Part shown: in pieces, positions 8,781 to 18,610 of the stretch
Layout: the number at the start of each line of letters is the position of its first letter
Numbering within the stretch: position 1 is the first letter of the stretch
Assembly (NCBI RefSeq): GCF_001939735.1
Contig: NZ_MJIL01000085.1
Coordinates: 63,009 to 127,008, forward strand
Direction: 5' to 3'
Origin: Photobacterium proteolyticum
GTDB lineage: Bacteria; Pseudomonadota; Gammaproteobacteria; Enterobacterales; Vibrionaceae
Length of the DNA stretch: 64,000 bases
Position numbers and translations under genes: made by a program
Notes under the pieces: model-generated
Database searches by the model: none
The model's input: the letters and a program-made list of their open reading frames with translations, nothing else
Told to the model about the DNA's origin: nothing

Positions 8781-10184
8781 CTATCCGCTCGCTAATTTAA
8801 ACGTCGAGGTAAAGTGCCTAAGTACCGGCGCTTCGTACTCAAACTCCAGTCCGGATAAGTTATTCGCCTGGCTGACTACATTGATCAACGCGTCTGCGAC
8901 ATAATCCATATGATCATTGGTATATACGCGGCGGGGAATGGTAAGACGCAAAAACTCCACAGGTGATGGTTTTTGCCTTTTTGTGACAGGGTCACGACCG
9001 GCAAGTAGTGATCCTATTTCAACCGCACGGATCCCGGCCTCCAGATACAACGCATTGCATAATACCTGGGCAGGAAATTGTTCTGCAGGGATATTCGGTA
9101 CAATCTTTTTTGCATCGACAAAGACAGCATGTCCTCCTGCAGGCAACTGAATCGGTACGCCTGCCTGCTGTAACCGATAGGCAAGATACTCAACCTGCTT
9201 GATTCTGTAGGTCAGATAATCTTCATCTAACCCTTCATAGAGACCGCGAGCAAGCGCCTCCATATCCCTGCCAGCCATACCGCCGTAAGTAATGAAACCT
9301 TCCATCGGTACACAGCGGGTTTGCACATCCTGAAACAAGGCGCGATCATTGCGAATAGCACATAACCCACCGATATTGACCATGGGATCTTTCTTGGCTG
9401 ACAGCGTTAGCATATCGGCATACTGGTACATCTCGGCAACAATCTGTTTAATCGAATGGCCCTGATAACAAGCTTCCCTGTGTTTGATAAACCAGGCATT
9501 TTCACAGAATCTGGCCGAGTCCATGATCACCGGAATCTGATACTGTTTGGCCAATTGATAAACCGCCTTCAGGCTTGCCATCGATACCGGCTGACCCCCT
9601 GTACTGTTACAAGTTATGGTGACAATGATCCCCGCAATATTTTCTGCATGATAGTGAGCAATACATGCTTTTAGCTTCTCCAGATCAATATTGCCCTTCC
9701 AGTCATAAAGAAGATCGGTTTCAAATGCCCTTTCATCCACGATATTAATGGCCTTGCCTCCGGCCAACTCCACATGAGCTGCAGTAGTATCGAAATGAAA
9801 ATTAGAAAGGAAAACGGGTTGTTGACCGCCACGTTCCTCCCGCAATTTATCAACCAGGCACGGAAACAGTATCTGTTCTGCACCCCGCCCCTGGTGTGTC
9901 GGCACAAAGTCACGATAGCCAAAAATATCTTCAACAGCTGCCTGAAGATGATAAAAATTCCGGCCCCCCGCGTAAGCCTCATCCCCCAGCATTAATCCGG
10001 CCCATTGTGTGTCACTCATGGCACCGGTACCCGAGTCGGTCAGCAGGTCGATATAGACATCTTCGCTTCTCAACGCGAAGGGGTTATAACCCGCCAGCTT
10101 GAGAGCTTCTTGCCTATCCGCCAACGTCGTCATCCGAATAGGCTCTACCATTTTTATCCGAAAGGGCTCAGGAATACGTTTCAT
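8781..10184 (-). CDS. Tryptophanase/tyrosine phenol-lyase family PLP enzyme
   Basis: A beta-eliminating lyase that would split an aromatic amino acid (or Cys/Ser analogues) to pyruvate, ammonia and the free side chain. 467 residues; PLP-Lys is in SAKKD. The start is set by GAGGAGG seven bases before 10184; the frame is open for 14 more codons without a comparable site. [13 protein letters not shown] and AVEIGS follow tryptophanase (tyrosine phenol-lyase has Arg in the second), while [19 protein letters not shown] and VNIGG look more like tyrosine phenol-lyase. Tryptophanase is my favoured call. No tnaC-like leader is visible in the 207-base divergent gap to the gamma-glutamyl ligase gene. Confidence 0.8.
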   Translation of the reverse strand: MKRIPEPFRIKMVEPIRMTTLADRQEALKLAGYNPFALRSEDVYIDLLTDSGTGAMSDTQWAGLMLGDEAYAGGRNFYHLQAAVEDIFGYRDFVPTHQGRGAEQILFPCLVDKLREERGGQQPVFLSNFHFDTTAAHVELAGGKAINIVDERAFETDLLYDWKGNIDLEKLKACIAHYHAENIAGIIVTITCNSTGGQPVSMASLKAVYQLAKQYQIPVIMDSARFCENAWFIKHREACYQGHSIKQIVAEMYQYADMLTLSAKKDPMVNIGGLCAIRNDRALFQDVQTRCVPMEGFITYGGMAGRDMEALARGLYEGLDEDYLTYRIKQVEYLAYRLQQAGVPIQLPAGGHAVFVDAKKIVPNIPAEQFPAQVLCNALYLEAGIRAVEIGSLLAGRDPVTKRQKPSPVEFLRLTIPRRVYTNDHMDYVADALINVVSQANNLSGLEFEYEAPVLRHFTSTFKLASG

Positions 10185-10391
10185 TGGCGCCTCCTCATCC
10201 TCACCGCTAACTATAGCGTAAGGCAAATCCCCTCCTTGAGTTGACGAATACCCTTCGCCTTCCTACGTTAAATATATCAGCCACCTATAAAACCTTATTG
10301 AGCCAAGCTGAGCTTAAAACGACTTAGGGAACTCATAAGGCACCAACAACATTATCCGGCTGCTCTTACAGTTAACAGGGATGCCTGCAAT

Positions 10392-11759
10392 ATGGAACCA
10401 AGAGACGTCAAGACAATCGACGACGCCAAAGTCATCATCAATGACCGCGGCCTCACACACGTCAAAGTCGGGTTATTTGACAATGACGGTGTCATGCGCG
10501 GCAAATACATGTCGAAAAGCAAATTTTTCTCTTCGCTCGAACACGGGTTCGCTTTTTGTGATGTCGTCCTTGGATGGGATGTTAAAGATCAGCTCTACGA
10601 CAATACCCAATACACAGGCTGGCACACCGGCTACCCCGATGCCCCCGTTCGTATCATTCCGGATAGCTGTCGAGATGTCCTCGACGAAGGCGGAATGCTG
10701 TTGTTTATTGCCGAATTTGCCGGGCCGGCTGAATCAATTTGCCCCAGGGCCACGCTAAGAAAGGTGATCGACAGAGCCGACGAGATGGGGTTTGATGCCA
10801 TGGCCGCCCTTGAGTATGAGTTTTTTCTCTTCAATGAAACCCCGCACTCCGCCAGAGAGAAAGGCTTCAAAAACTTAGAAACCGTCACACCCGACTGGTT
10901 TGGCTATTCCATGATCCGTAACTCAACCTACTCGGATTTATACAAAAGCATTCTTGCCATGGCCGAAACCATGGATTTTCCGATAGAGGGGATCCACTCG
11001 GAAACGGGGCCCGGTGTGATCGAAGCTGCTATTGCCGTTGACCACGCCGAAGCCGCAGGAGACAAGGCTGCGCTATTTAAGACTTACATGAAAGTGCTGG
11101 CTCAAAAGCAGAATTTACTGGCGACCTTCATGGCGAAGTGGAGCAATGATTATCCCGGTCAGAGCGGCCATATTCACCTTTCAATAATGAACAAAGACGG
11201 TTCGTCAGCATTTTTTGACTCAAGCCAGCCCCATACCATGAGTAAGGCACAGCGGCATTTCCTCGCCGGCCAGCAACGGCTGATGCCCGAGCTATTGTGT
11301 ATGATTGCTCCCTCCGTCAACAGCTACAGCCGGATGATCCCCGGATTCTGGGCACCTACTGATGCCACCTGGGGGATTGAAAACCGTACCACGGCCCTGC
11401 GAGTAATTTCAGGCTCTGCCAAAAGCCAGCGAATCGAATACCGAATTGGCGCCGCAGATGCCAACCCCTACCTTGCCCTAGCCGCTGCCCTGGGCTCCGG
11501 CCTGTATGGCATCGCAAGGGAATGGGAGCCCTATGACGCTGTTACCGGCAATGCCTATGAGCAGCCCCACCCTGAAGAGCTGGGATTACCTCGTACCCTA
11601 TGGGATGCCACCCAGCGCTTCAAAGCGTCGCAGGCAGCTCGCGAGCTGTTTGGTGATGCCTTCGTAGAACATTTCGCAGCATCACGAGAATGGGAAGACA
11701 GAGAATTCAGAAAGCATGTTACTGATTGGGAACTCAACCGCTACTTCGAAATCATCTGA
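10392..11759 (+). CDS. Glutamine synthetase-like gamma-glutamyl ligase
   Basis: An ATP-dependent ligase of the glutamine synthetase superfamily, PuuA/IpuC type: it joins the gamma-carboxyl of glutamate to an amine. 455 residues: N-terminal beta-grasp domain (about 20-110) and catalytic domain with EYEFFLF metal ligands, ETGPGVIEAA, GHIHLS and the NRTTALRVI and EYRIGAADANPYLA segments. Length and NSYSRMIPGFWAPTDATWG resemble PuuA and relatives, not GlnA; the adenylylation Tyr motif of GlnA is not evident. First of four closely packed genes (gap 11 bases). The amine substrate is not known. A putrescine role is less likely because no puuB/puuP is present. Confidence 0.85.
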   Translation: MEPRDVKTIDDAKVIINDRGLTHVKVGLFDNDGVMRGKYMSKSKFFSSLEHGFAFCDVVLGWDVKDQLYDNTQYTGWHTGYPDAPVRIIPDSCRDVLDEGGMLLFIAEFAGPAESICPRATLRKVIDRADEMGFDAMAALEYEFFLFNETPHSAREKGFKNLETVTPDWFGYSMIRNSTYSDLYKSILAMAETMDFPIEGIHSETGPGVIEAAIAVDHAEAAGDKAALFKTYMKVLAQKQNLLATFMAKWSNDYPGQSGHIHLSIMNKDGSSAFFDSSQPHTMSKAQRHFLAGQQRLMPELLCMIAPSVNSYSRMIPGFWAPTDATWGIENRTTALRVISGSAKSQRIEYRIGAADANPYLALAAALGSGLYGIAREWEPYDAVTGNAYEQPHPEELGLPRTLWDATQRFKASQAARELFGDAFVEHFAASREWEDREFRKHVTDWELNRYFEII

Positions 11760-11770
11760 GGCAGGCAGGC

Positions 11771-13183
11771 ATGACACATCAACCTGATGAAAACGCAGTC
11801 TTACAAACTGTCTCCCCGGCGGATAATAGCATTGTTGTCACCCAGCCGTTAGCCAGCCAGGAAGACATCATAGCTACGCTGGAACGGGCAAACATCTCGC
11901 AAAGTCACTGGCGACAAACACCGCTCTCACAGCGGAAAGCCTATTGCACCAAAGCCATTGACGCCCTGCTGACCCACAAAGAGATGATTGCCTGCGAGAT
12001 CAGCTGGATGATGGGACGCCCGATTCGCTACAGCAACAGCGAGCTAAGAGGCGTTGAAGAGCGTGCTCGCTATATGATCTCCATCTGCGACGAGGCACTT
12101 GAACCAATCACCCTGAACGAAAAACCGGGGTTTACCCGTTATATCAAGCATGAGCCCCTCGGCACGGTATTTGTCATCGCCCCCTGGAACTACCCTTACC
12201 TCACCGCTATCAACTCGATCATACCGGCTCTGCTGGCAGGAAACAGTGTGATTCTCAAGCACTCGTCACAAACGCCACTATGCTCTGAGCGACTGCAGCA
12301 GGCTTTTGATGAGGCCGGGCTGCCCAAAGGCGTGTTCCAGCACCTCTTTCTTAACCATACTGATACCGAACAACTTATTGCCAGCGAACAAATACAGCAC
12401 GTGGTCTTTACCGGTTCGGTCTCTGGAGGGCGGATGGTCGAGAAAGCGGCGGCCGGCCACTTCCACAACATTGGTCTGGAGCTTGGCGGCAAAGATCCTG
12501 CCTATATCCGTGCCGATGCCGATCTGGACCATGCGGTAGCCACTGTTATCGATGGCGCTCTGTTCAATGGTGGACAATCATGCTGCGGTATCGAGCGTGT
12601 TTACGTCGACGCCACAGTTCATGATGAGTTTGTCAATCGTGCCAAAGAGGAAATTCATGCGTATCAACTTGGCTCGCCACTCGAATACGAAACGACCCTC
12701 GGTCCTCTGGTGCGAACCGCTGCAGCCGACTTTGTCCGGGCTCATATCCAGCAGGCCATCGAGATGGGCGCAACTGCCCACATCAATGAATCAGACTTTC
12801 CGGCCAGCAAACCGGGTACGCCCTATTTAGCCCCTCAGTTGCTGACTGATGTGACTCATCAGATGCGAGTCATGACCGAAGAGACATTCGGCCCTGTCGT
12901 TGCCGTACAGAAAGTGCATTCCGATCATGAAGCCGTCGCCCTGATGAATGACAGCGAATTCGGGCTTACCGCCAGCATTTTCACCCGCGATACCAAGCAG
13001 GCCATAAAGCTAGGGGAACAACTGGACGTCGGTACGTTTTTTGTCAACCGGTGTGACTACCTTGATCCGGCGCTTGCCTGGGCGGGCGTTAAGCACTCTG
13101 GGCGCGGGTGCGCCCTGTCAAAACTGGGGTTTGAAACCCTGACCCGGCCTAAATCATTTCACATCAAGCACCCTCAGGAGTAA
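11771..13183 (+). CDS. NAD(P)-dependent aldehyde dehydrogenase
   Basis: Oxidises an aldehyde to a carboxylate; here most likely a gamma-glutamyl-aminoaldehyde. 470 residues from the start at 11771, chosen for AGGCAGG just before it; an upstream in-frame start would overlap the ligase gene. Visible family motifs: VIAPWNYP, the cofactor-binding FTGSVSGGRMV, the general base in LELGGKDP, catalytic Cys in GGQSCCGIER, and EETFGPVVAV. The sequence is GC-rich like its neighbours. Five bases separate it from the alcohol dehydrogenase gene, so the two are almost certainly co-transcribed. Confidence 0.9.
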   Translation: MTHQPDENAVLQTVSPADNSIVVTQPLASQEDIIATLERANISQSHWRQTPLSQRKAYCTKAIDALLTHKEMIACEISWMMGRPIRYSNSELRGVEERARYMISICDEALEPITLNEKPGFTRYIKHEPLGTVFVIAPWNYPYLTAINSIIPALLAGNSVILKHSSQTPLCSERLQQAFDEAGLPKGVFQHLFLNHTDTEQLIASEQIQHVVFTGSVSGGRMVEKAAAGHFHNIGLELGGKDPAYIRADADLDHAVATVIDGALFNGGQSCCGIERVYVDATVHDEFVNRAKEEIHAYQLGSPLEYETTLGPLVRTAAADFVRAHIQQAIEMGATAHINESDFPASKPGTPYLAPQLLTDVTHQMRVMTEETFGPVVAVQKVHSDHEAVALMNDSEFGLTASIFTRDTKQAIKLGEQLDVGTFFVNRCDYLDPALAWAGVKHSGRGCALSKLGFETLTRPKSFHIKHPQE

Positions 13184-13188
13184 CCGTC

Positions 13189-14352
13189 ATGCTCAAGACA
13201 CATTGGCACTATCCCACCGCAATTACCGTTGGTGAACATTGTTCTGACCAACTTGCCCAATACTGTAAAGATGCCGACATTCATAAGCCGCTGATGGTGA
13301 CAGATCCTGTCCTGGCTGACAGTAAAATGGTTCGAAATGCCCTTGCTCAATGTCGCCTTGCTGATCTGGAGATTCAGATATTTCACGGCGTTCAGGGCAA
13401 TCCAACCGGACAAAATGTCGAAGCTGGGATCCATCATTATCTGGAAGGTAAACATGATGGCATTATTGCTTTTGGCGGAGGATCCAGTATAGACGCCGCC
13501 AAGGCGATTGCACTGGCAGCAAATCAGTCTCTCCCACTTTGGGAATTTGAAGATAAGGGAGACAACTGGCAAAAAGCCGATGCCAAGGTTATTGCGCCGG
13601 TGATCGCCATACCGACCACTGCAGGTACCGGATCGGAAGTCGGCCGTGCCGCAGTCATCACCGACGAAAACCAGCAGCTAAAAAAGATCATTTTTCACCC
13701 CAAGATGATGCCTGCTCACGTCTTGCTTGATCCTTCTCTGTCCACCGCCCTGCCCCAACCCTTGACAGCCGCAACCGGAATGGATGCCCTCTCGCATAAT
13801 CTGGAGGCCTTCTGCTCACCGTCCTATCATCCAATGGCCGATGCCATTTCGCTTGAAGCGATGCGGATGATCATGCACTATCTACCCGTCGCCTACCTCG
13901 ACGGGAACAATGTTCAGGCACGAACCCAGATGCTCGTGGCATCCACAATGGGAGCTACCGCCTTCCAGAAAGGACTCGGCGCAATGCATGCCATTGCACA
14001 TTCATTAGGCGCGGTATATAACCAACACCACGGTCTGCTCAATGCTGTACTGATGCCATATGTACTCACCGCCAATCGCCCCAGAATTAATGAGAAAATG
14101 GCGCGCCTGAGCCGATACCTTGCCCTGCCCAAATCTGACTTTGACGGTGTTATGGCATGGGTACTGTCTCTCCGGGAAGAACTGGCCATTCCCCATACTC
14201 TGGTTGAAATTGGAATCGATAACCAACAGGCTCAGCGTATCGGTGAAATGGCTGCGGCAGATGCGGCGGCAGCTGGCAATCCTGTGTCCTTCGACGCCGC
14301 GCAATATGCCGATATCTTTTGTCACGCCGTTAGCGGCAATCTAACTGACTGA
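13189..14352 (+). CDS. Iron-containing alcohol dehydrogenase
   Basis: A group III alcohol dehydrogenase that interconverts an alcohol and an aldehyde with NAD(P). 387 residues. The nucleotide-binding GGGSSIDAAKA and TTAGTGSEVGR segments occur in order, followed by metal ligands in GMDALSHNLEAF, HAIAHSLG and NQHHGLLNAVLMP. Placed directly after the aldehyde dehydrogenase and before the amidotransferase, it would supply the aldehyde in a two-step oxidation of a gamma-glutamylated amino alcohol. Both substrates are inferred from context only. Confidence 0.9.
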   Translation: MLKTHWHYPTAITVGEHCSDQLAQYCKDADIHKPLMVTDPVLADSKMVRNALAQCRLADLEIQIFHGVQGNPTGQNVEAGIHHYLEGKHDGIIAFGGGSSIDAAKAIALAANQSLPLWEFEDKGDNWQKADAKVIAPVIAIPTTAGTGSEVGRAAVITDENQQLKKIIFHPKMMPAHVLLDPSLSTALPQPLTAATGMDALSHNLEAFCSPSYHPMADAISLEAMRMIMHYLPVAYLDGNNVQARTQMLVASTMGATAFQKGLGAMHAIAHSLGAVYNQHHGLLNAVLMPYVLTANRPRINEKMARLSRYLALPKSDFDGVMAWVLSLREELAIPHTLVEIGIDNQQAQRIGEMAAADAAAAGNPVSFDAAQYADIFCHAVSGNLTD

Positions 14353-14358
14353 GGCGCT

Positions 14359-15093
14359 ATGAGACTGGGCATTTTACTCTGTGACGATGTTAGGCCCGAG
14401 TTGCAAGAAAAGCACGGCAACTATCCGGCAATGTTTAGCGAGCTGTTTCACCAGGTCAGCTCGGACATCGAGCTCCACTTCTATCGCGTTATTGACGGCC
14501 AGTACCCAGAGTCATTGGATGAGTGCGATGCATATGTCAGTTCGGGCAGCAAGTACAGCGTCTACGATGACATAAGATGGATCCGCACTTTTGAGGCCTT
14601 TATCCACCAGCTGTTCCAGCAACATGTTCCTTTTGTTGGCATTTGTTTTGGCCACCAGATGATTGCCAGGGCGCTTGGCGGCGAGGTTTGCCGCACCGAC
14701 AAAGGCTGGGGACTTGGTGTTGCCGAAGTGGAACTTCAACTTGACGAAGTCAGCAAGCATAGCTGGCTGACACCAGCAGAAAAACGCTACTCGCTACTGG
14801 TTAGCCATCAGGACCAAGTCATTGAACCACCAGAGCAAACACGGGTACTGGCTGGTAGTGCATTTTGTCCCTATGCAATGATTCAGGTCGGTAGTCACTT
14901 TCTTGGTATTCAAGGGCACCCAGAATTTACCCCCGAATACAGCCACGATCTGATCAAATTAAGACGTGATAGCTATCCACCGCAAGTTTCAGAACACGCC
15001 TTACTTTCATTAAGCCAACCTACCGACTACATAGGTGTCACCCAATGGATGATTAACTTTATCAAACTTCGCCACCTGAACTTCTCTCGCTAG
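14359..15093 (+). CDS. Class I glutamine amidotransferase-like hydrolase
   Basis: A 244-residue triad hydrolase of the GMP-synthase-like GATase1 family. The nucleophile elbow is GICFGHQ (Cys near residue 96) and the His-x-Glu pair is in QGHPEFT; a FAxx-type partner domain is absent. Located last in the run after ligase, aldehyde dehydrogenase and alcohol dehydrogenase, it is well placed to hydrolyse the final gamma-glutamyl amide and release glutamate, as PuuD does in the putrescine pathway. It is not itself of the PuuD peptidase C26 length or motif pattern. Role by context. Confidence 0.8.
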   Translation: MRLGILLCDDVRPELQEKHGNYPAMFSELFHQVSSDIELHFYRVIDGQYPESLDECDAYVSSGSKYSVYDDIRWIRTFEAFIHQLFQQHVPFVGICFGHQMIARALGGEVCRTDKGWGLGVAEVELQLDEVSKHSWLTPAEKRYSLLVSHQDQVIEPPEQTRVLAGSAFCPYAMIQVGSHFLGIQGHPEFTPEYSHDLIKLRRDSYPPQVSEHALLSLSQPTDYIGVTQWMINFIKLRHLNFSR

Positions 15094-15240
15094 AGCAGCG
15101 TGTAACAGGGCGATATATTATTCGAAATATCTGAACATCTTCTTCTACCGGGAGTTATGGTTGTCGCTATCAATTTCTCTACAATTGGCTATATCAAACA
15201 GATAAATGTCCTGTTTGAAGTAACCGCAGGAGAAACAGCA

Positions 15241-15564
15241 ATGTACCATGCTCATATTTATTTTGACCTTTCCCAACAGTCACTTGCTGAACAAATCCAT
15301 CAGCAAATCCGACTAAGCAGAGCGGATACCACCGCAATCTTCCCGTTGGTGAAAAAGAAAGTTGGTCCTCATGTGAAGCCCATGTTCGAGGTACATTTCA
15401 ACGATAACCAATTTGGTTTCATCGAATGGCTCGAACAACATCGTGCTGGGCTTTCAGTGTTGATCCACCCGGTTACCGGCAATCATCTCGCCGATCATAC
15501 CCGCGATGCCATCTGGCTTGGCGAAAGGCTCAGTGTTCGCACAGAAATATTCGGGCAACATTAA
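15241..15564 (+). CDS. DOPA 4,5-dioxygenase family protein
   Basis: A 107-residue protein of the small DOPA 4,5-dioxygenase-like family, which in some organisms opens the ring of catechols. It begins MYHAHIYFDL and has the conserved His-rich GPHVKPMFEVHF and LIHPVTGNHLADH segments with likely metal-binding histidines. The start at 15241 has AGGAG upstream; the frame extends 28 codons further with no signal. It lies 147 bases after the amidotransferase gene, so it may be a separate unit. Bacterial members are mostly uncharacterised. Confidence 0.75.
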   Translation: MYHAHIYFDLSQQSLAEQIHQQIRLSRADTTAIFPLVKKKVGPHVKPMFEVHFNDNQFGFIEWLEQHRAGLSVLIHPVTGNHLADHTRDAIWLGERLSVRTEIFGQH

Positions 15565-15588
15565 AAGATTATTACTACAAAAGGCTTT

Positions 15589-16240
15589 CTAGACGTAGCT
15601 GCTAATCCACTGGTTTATCTGTTCTTCGAATGGCGCTTTTATCGGAATCCCAAAGCTTTCATGTATATTGATTTGAGCAGGATCTTTCGTTTCCCTGTAC
15701 GCTTTCACTCCTTGGGAGTTTGCCCAGTAATACAGTCCCCAGTTCACTAGATTCCAGTTTTCATCATAGGGGTTGTGTTCGTAATCAACGTAATAGAGAG
15801 TGCCTTCGCACAACACAAAATTATCGGGGAAATAGTCGATATTTAACCCTTCATTTTGGAGTGTAGAGGCCATGTTACAAACTTACTCAATACAGGTTTC
15901 TGGAAGGACTTCGTCAATGATAAGGTCTGTCACAAGGTGCCCATCAATGATTTCTTTTACCAAGAAGTTTTCTTTAGCACTCACCTCTAGCAAAGTCGGT
16001 ACGTTTATTCCGACTTGCTGTAACTTCTCATAGGCTACCACTTCAAGCTCAACCTTACTGGCATCACCAAATGCGTAGTATGGACAAAGCTCATAATGCA
16101 TCAACTTAACCACATATTGATTTTTCACCTCGTTGGGCGAGATATGAGTAACCTGACTTTCCTCTACCAAGAAATTTCAATAGCCTAAGGTTTCCTCGAT
16201 TAGTAGTAATGTCATTTCCTGTTGCATTCGTGATATCTAT
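15589..16240 (-). pseudogene. Kinase-like gene, frameshifted and interrupted
   Basis: Pieces in two frames join into one protein. The N-terminal part reads DITNATGND then LKFLGRGKSGYSYL, a glycine-rich loop, in one frame. After an A-run at 16121-16125 the next frame carries YVVKLMHYE with the phosphate-anchoring Lys. A further in-frame TAA at 15883-15885 (one base from CAA, Gln) interrupts before NIDYFPDNFV and YVDYEHNPYD, which look like a kinase catalytic loop and metal-binding Asp. Removing one A and the stop restores about 215 codons. No ATG precedes the first piece; an ATA at 16238-16240 sits where one would be expected. It resembles small aminoglycoside-phosphotransferase/protein-kinase-like proteins. 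Confidence 0.75.
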
Positions 16241-16932
16241 GATTAGACCCTTTGTTTTATCCTTTACCTAGGCCACCACAGCAGCCAGATATATCGAGAC
16301 AAGGTAGCAAGGAAAGCACTCTACAATTAATACGTTGGTTAACATTACAGCACCGAGCAGAAGAGAAAATAAAATTACCACTCCAAACCATCATTCAATC
16401 ACATGATATTAATCATTAAAAACAGGCTCACGAAGTAAGCGTCAAAGAAACATCACGACGCCATATTTATGACGTTCATCACATCACAATGAGAATAAAT
16501 GATATTTAGCAACCACCTATTGGGATCAAGATCACTGTTCGGACCAGTCTGGGCTTTTTCTTTACCAAAAAGATGTAAAAACAAAGACCCCAATAAAACT
16601 CTTTTTAATCAAGCAGATATAAATAGAGTATTTATACGAAATTTTACTGGACGCCTAATTTTCTAGTCATTGGAGAATGGATTTTAATACTCACCTATTG
16701 ATATTGATAATGAAAATAAGTAATCTCTCGGCCGTAATATAAACATAAGAAATATAACTAACACGAATATTGATTGAGCTGATATTTAATTCATTTAAGA
16801 TAACGAATTCTAAAAATAATCAGCCTTCAATTTAAAAGCCTCACTTGCATTGGTTACAAAGCACATTTTTATAGGATCATATTAGCCTGACAAACTTTGT
16901 TGTCTGTCAAGCTTATATAAATAGGTAATAGA
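16241..16932. other. AT-rich intergenic region
   Basis: Almost 700 bases between the decayed kinase-like gene and the chemoreceptor, with no open frame resembling a protein and no clear long hairpin. Composition is noticeably AT-rich, as in the following two genes. It must contain the promoter of the chemoreceptor gene. Confidence 0.5.
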
Positions 16933-18561
16933 ATGAATCAAAACTGGGGACTAAGAGGCAAACTCTTGGCTTGCTTTTCAACGTTGGCCTTCTTAATCAT
17001 AGTGTCATATTCAACGTATTCATACAATGTAATATACAGAACAGCAATTGATGGATTAGACTCAAAACTAGCAGCTTCTGCATATGCTTTAAATGGTTTA
17101 ATTGGTGAAAATGCTCATGACACATTACCGTCAGTTTCAGATAACTACGAATCTATTAGTAATAAGATTAGTCGATTTACAAAAAAATCAGAAATTGACT
17201 GGGCTTATTCGACAATAGAGAAAAATGGAAAAGTATATTATACCTACATCAATAAATCAGATAATGAGCTAGCCTCTGGCAAGTATAAAAACTGGTACCT
17301 TGAAGAGTATAAAGTTGTTCCCCAAGGCTTACGTGATGCATTCCAAACTCATAAAATTCAATATGAAGAATACGAAGGTGAATTTGGGATGTGGCGTTCA
17401 GTTTTCATTCCATTTAGAAATATCAACGGCGAGTACTATGTCATCGGTGTTGATGTGGCATTAAGTTATTTAGATACGGTAAAAAATCAAATACTTGTTC
17501 AAGTTGGCATTTTTGCTACCATTATTATTTTGCTCACATTGCTGGTGACATACAAAATATCAATAAGAATAGTCAAACCACTTAACCACCTTAACCACGT
17601 ATTACAGGGCTTTGCTAATGGCAACTGGGATTTAACAAGAGAAATACCGACCACTAGTCATGATGAAATCGGGAAAATAACTAATTCGTTTAATATTTTC
17701 ATTGCATCCCTTCGGATTAGAATTCAGGAAATTAACGATGGCTCAAACTCCATAACAGACACATCAAAACAACTCAATAATATTTTTGATGGAATATCTG
17801 ATCGTTCCACTTCTCAAGCTGAAAATGTGCGCAGTAGTGCCACTGCTATCGAGGAGTTAGCCGCCAGTATCCAAAGTGTATCAGGCATAACAAATAGCAT
17901 AAACGATCAAGCAAAACAGTTTGAAGTACAAACACAGGAAACTGTAACAAAAGTCGATCAAGCTGTAGATGGTATGGTAAATGTTCAGGAAGGGGTCAAT
18001 GAACTGGCTTCAAACCTTGAAGAATTAGATAAAAGTGCCAATAAAATTAATACGATTGTATCTGTCATTAAAGATATTGCAGATCAAACCAACTTATTGG
18101 CATTGAATGCTGCAATAGAAGCCGCTCGTGCTGGTGTGCAAGGACGAGGATTCGCTGTTGTTGCCGATGAAGTACGTAACCTTTCGGAACGAACTGCTCT
18201 TGCAACAGTCGAAATAGAGAATATGCTAAAAAACATCCATCACGATACCAACATTACTTCTGACAATATGAAGAACTCAGTTGAGTTAGTCAACATAAGT
18301 ACTTGTCACGCAAACGAAGCTCGAAGCTCACTGATAAGCTTTACTGATGAAATTATTTCTTTACTCAATAACATGGAGCAGATATCTAACTCTATGCAGG
18401 AACAATCAGATGCAGCTCAACACTTGTCAGGTAGTGTGTCTTGTTTAAGTATAAGTGCCGATGATAATCAGATTGCAACTAAAAACTCCGAAACTGAGTT
18501 AACAGATTTGAACAATCGCACAAGTAATCTTCATGATATTGTTGGCCAATTCAGATTATAA
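16933..18561 (+). CDS. Methyl-accepting chemotaxis protein
   Basis: A 542-residue transmembrane chemoreceptor. One membrane segment lies at about 12-32 and a second at about 192-212; the 160 residues between form a periplasmic sensing domain, possibly Cache-like. A HAMP domain follows, then the signalling hairpin whose tip [20 protein letters not shown] starts near residue 382. There is no C-terminal CheR-binding pentapeptide. The next gene is a broad-spectrum amino-acid racemase 49 bases downstream. In Vibrio cholerae the chemoreceptor beside bsrV responds to D-Arg and D-Lys; that ligand is a reasonable guess here. Very AT-rich. Confidence 0.92.
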   Translation: MNQNWGLRGKLLACFSTLAFLIIVSYSTYSYNVIYRTAIDGLDSKLAASAYALNGLIGENAHDTLPSVSDNYESISNKISRFTKKSEIDWAYSTIEKNGKVYYTYINKSDNELASGKYKNWYLEEYKVVPQGLRDAFQTHKIQYEEYEGEFGMWRSVFIPFRNINGEYYVIGVDVALSYLDTVKNQILVQVGIFATIIILLTLLVTYKISIRIVKPLNHLNHVLQGFANGNWDLTREIPTTSHDEIGKITNSFNIFIASLRIRIQEINDGSNSITDTSKQLNNIFDGISDRSTSQAENVRSSATAIEELAASIQSVSGITNSINDQAKQFEVQTQETVTKVDQAVDGMVNVQEGVNELASNLEELDKSANKINTIVSVIKDIADQTNLLALNAAIEAARAGVQGRGFAVVADEVRNLSERTALATVEIENMLKNIHHDTNITSDNMKNSVELVNISTCHANEARSSLISFTDEIISLLNNMEQISNSMQEQSDAAQHLSGSVSCLSISADDNQIATKNSETELTDLNNRTSNLHDIVGQFRL

Positions 18562-18610
18562 CGACAGTTAAAATAACTTCAATTAGATAAAATCCACATA
18601 AGAGTATTAA

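Noticed and set aside
8781..10184. Calling the lyase a tyrosine phenol-lyase
   Set aside because: The Arg that defines tyrosine phenol-lyase in the SMERG segment is absent (AVEIG instead), although other segments lean that way.
10227..10391. TnaC leader peptide before the tryptophanase-like gene
   Set aside because: No short frame with a Trp codon followed by Pro near its end and a Rho-utilisation-like stretch could be found in the short divergent gap.
10381..10758. A second frame inside the gamma-glutamyl ligase gene
   Set aside because: It is antiphase to a strongly conserved enzyme and has no ribosome-binding site.
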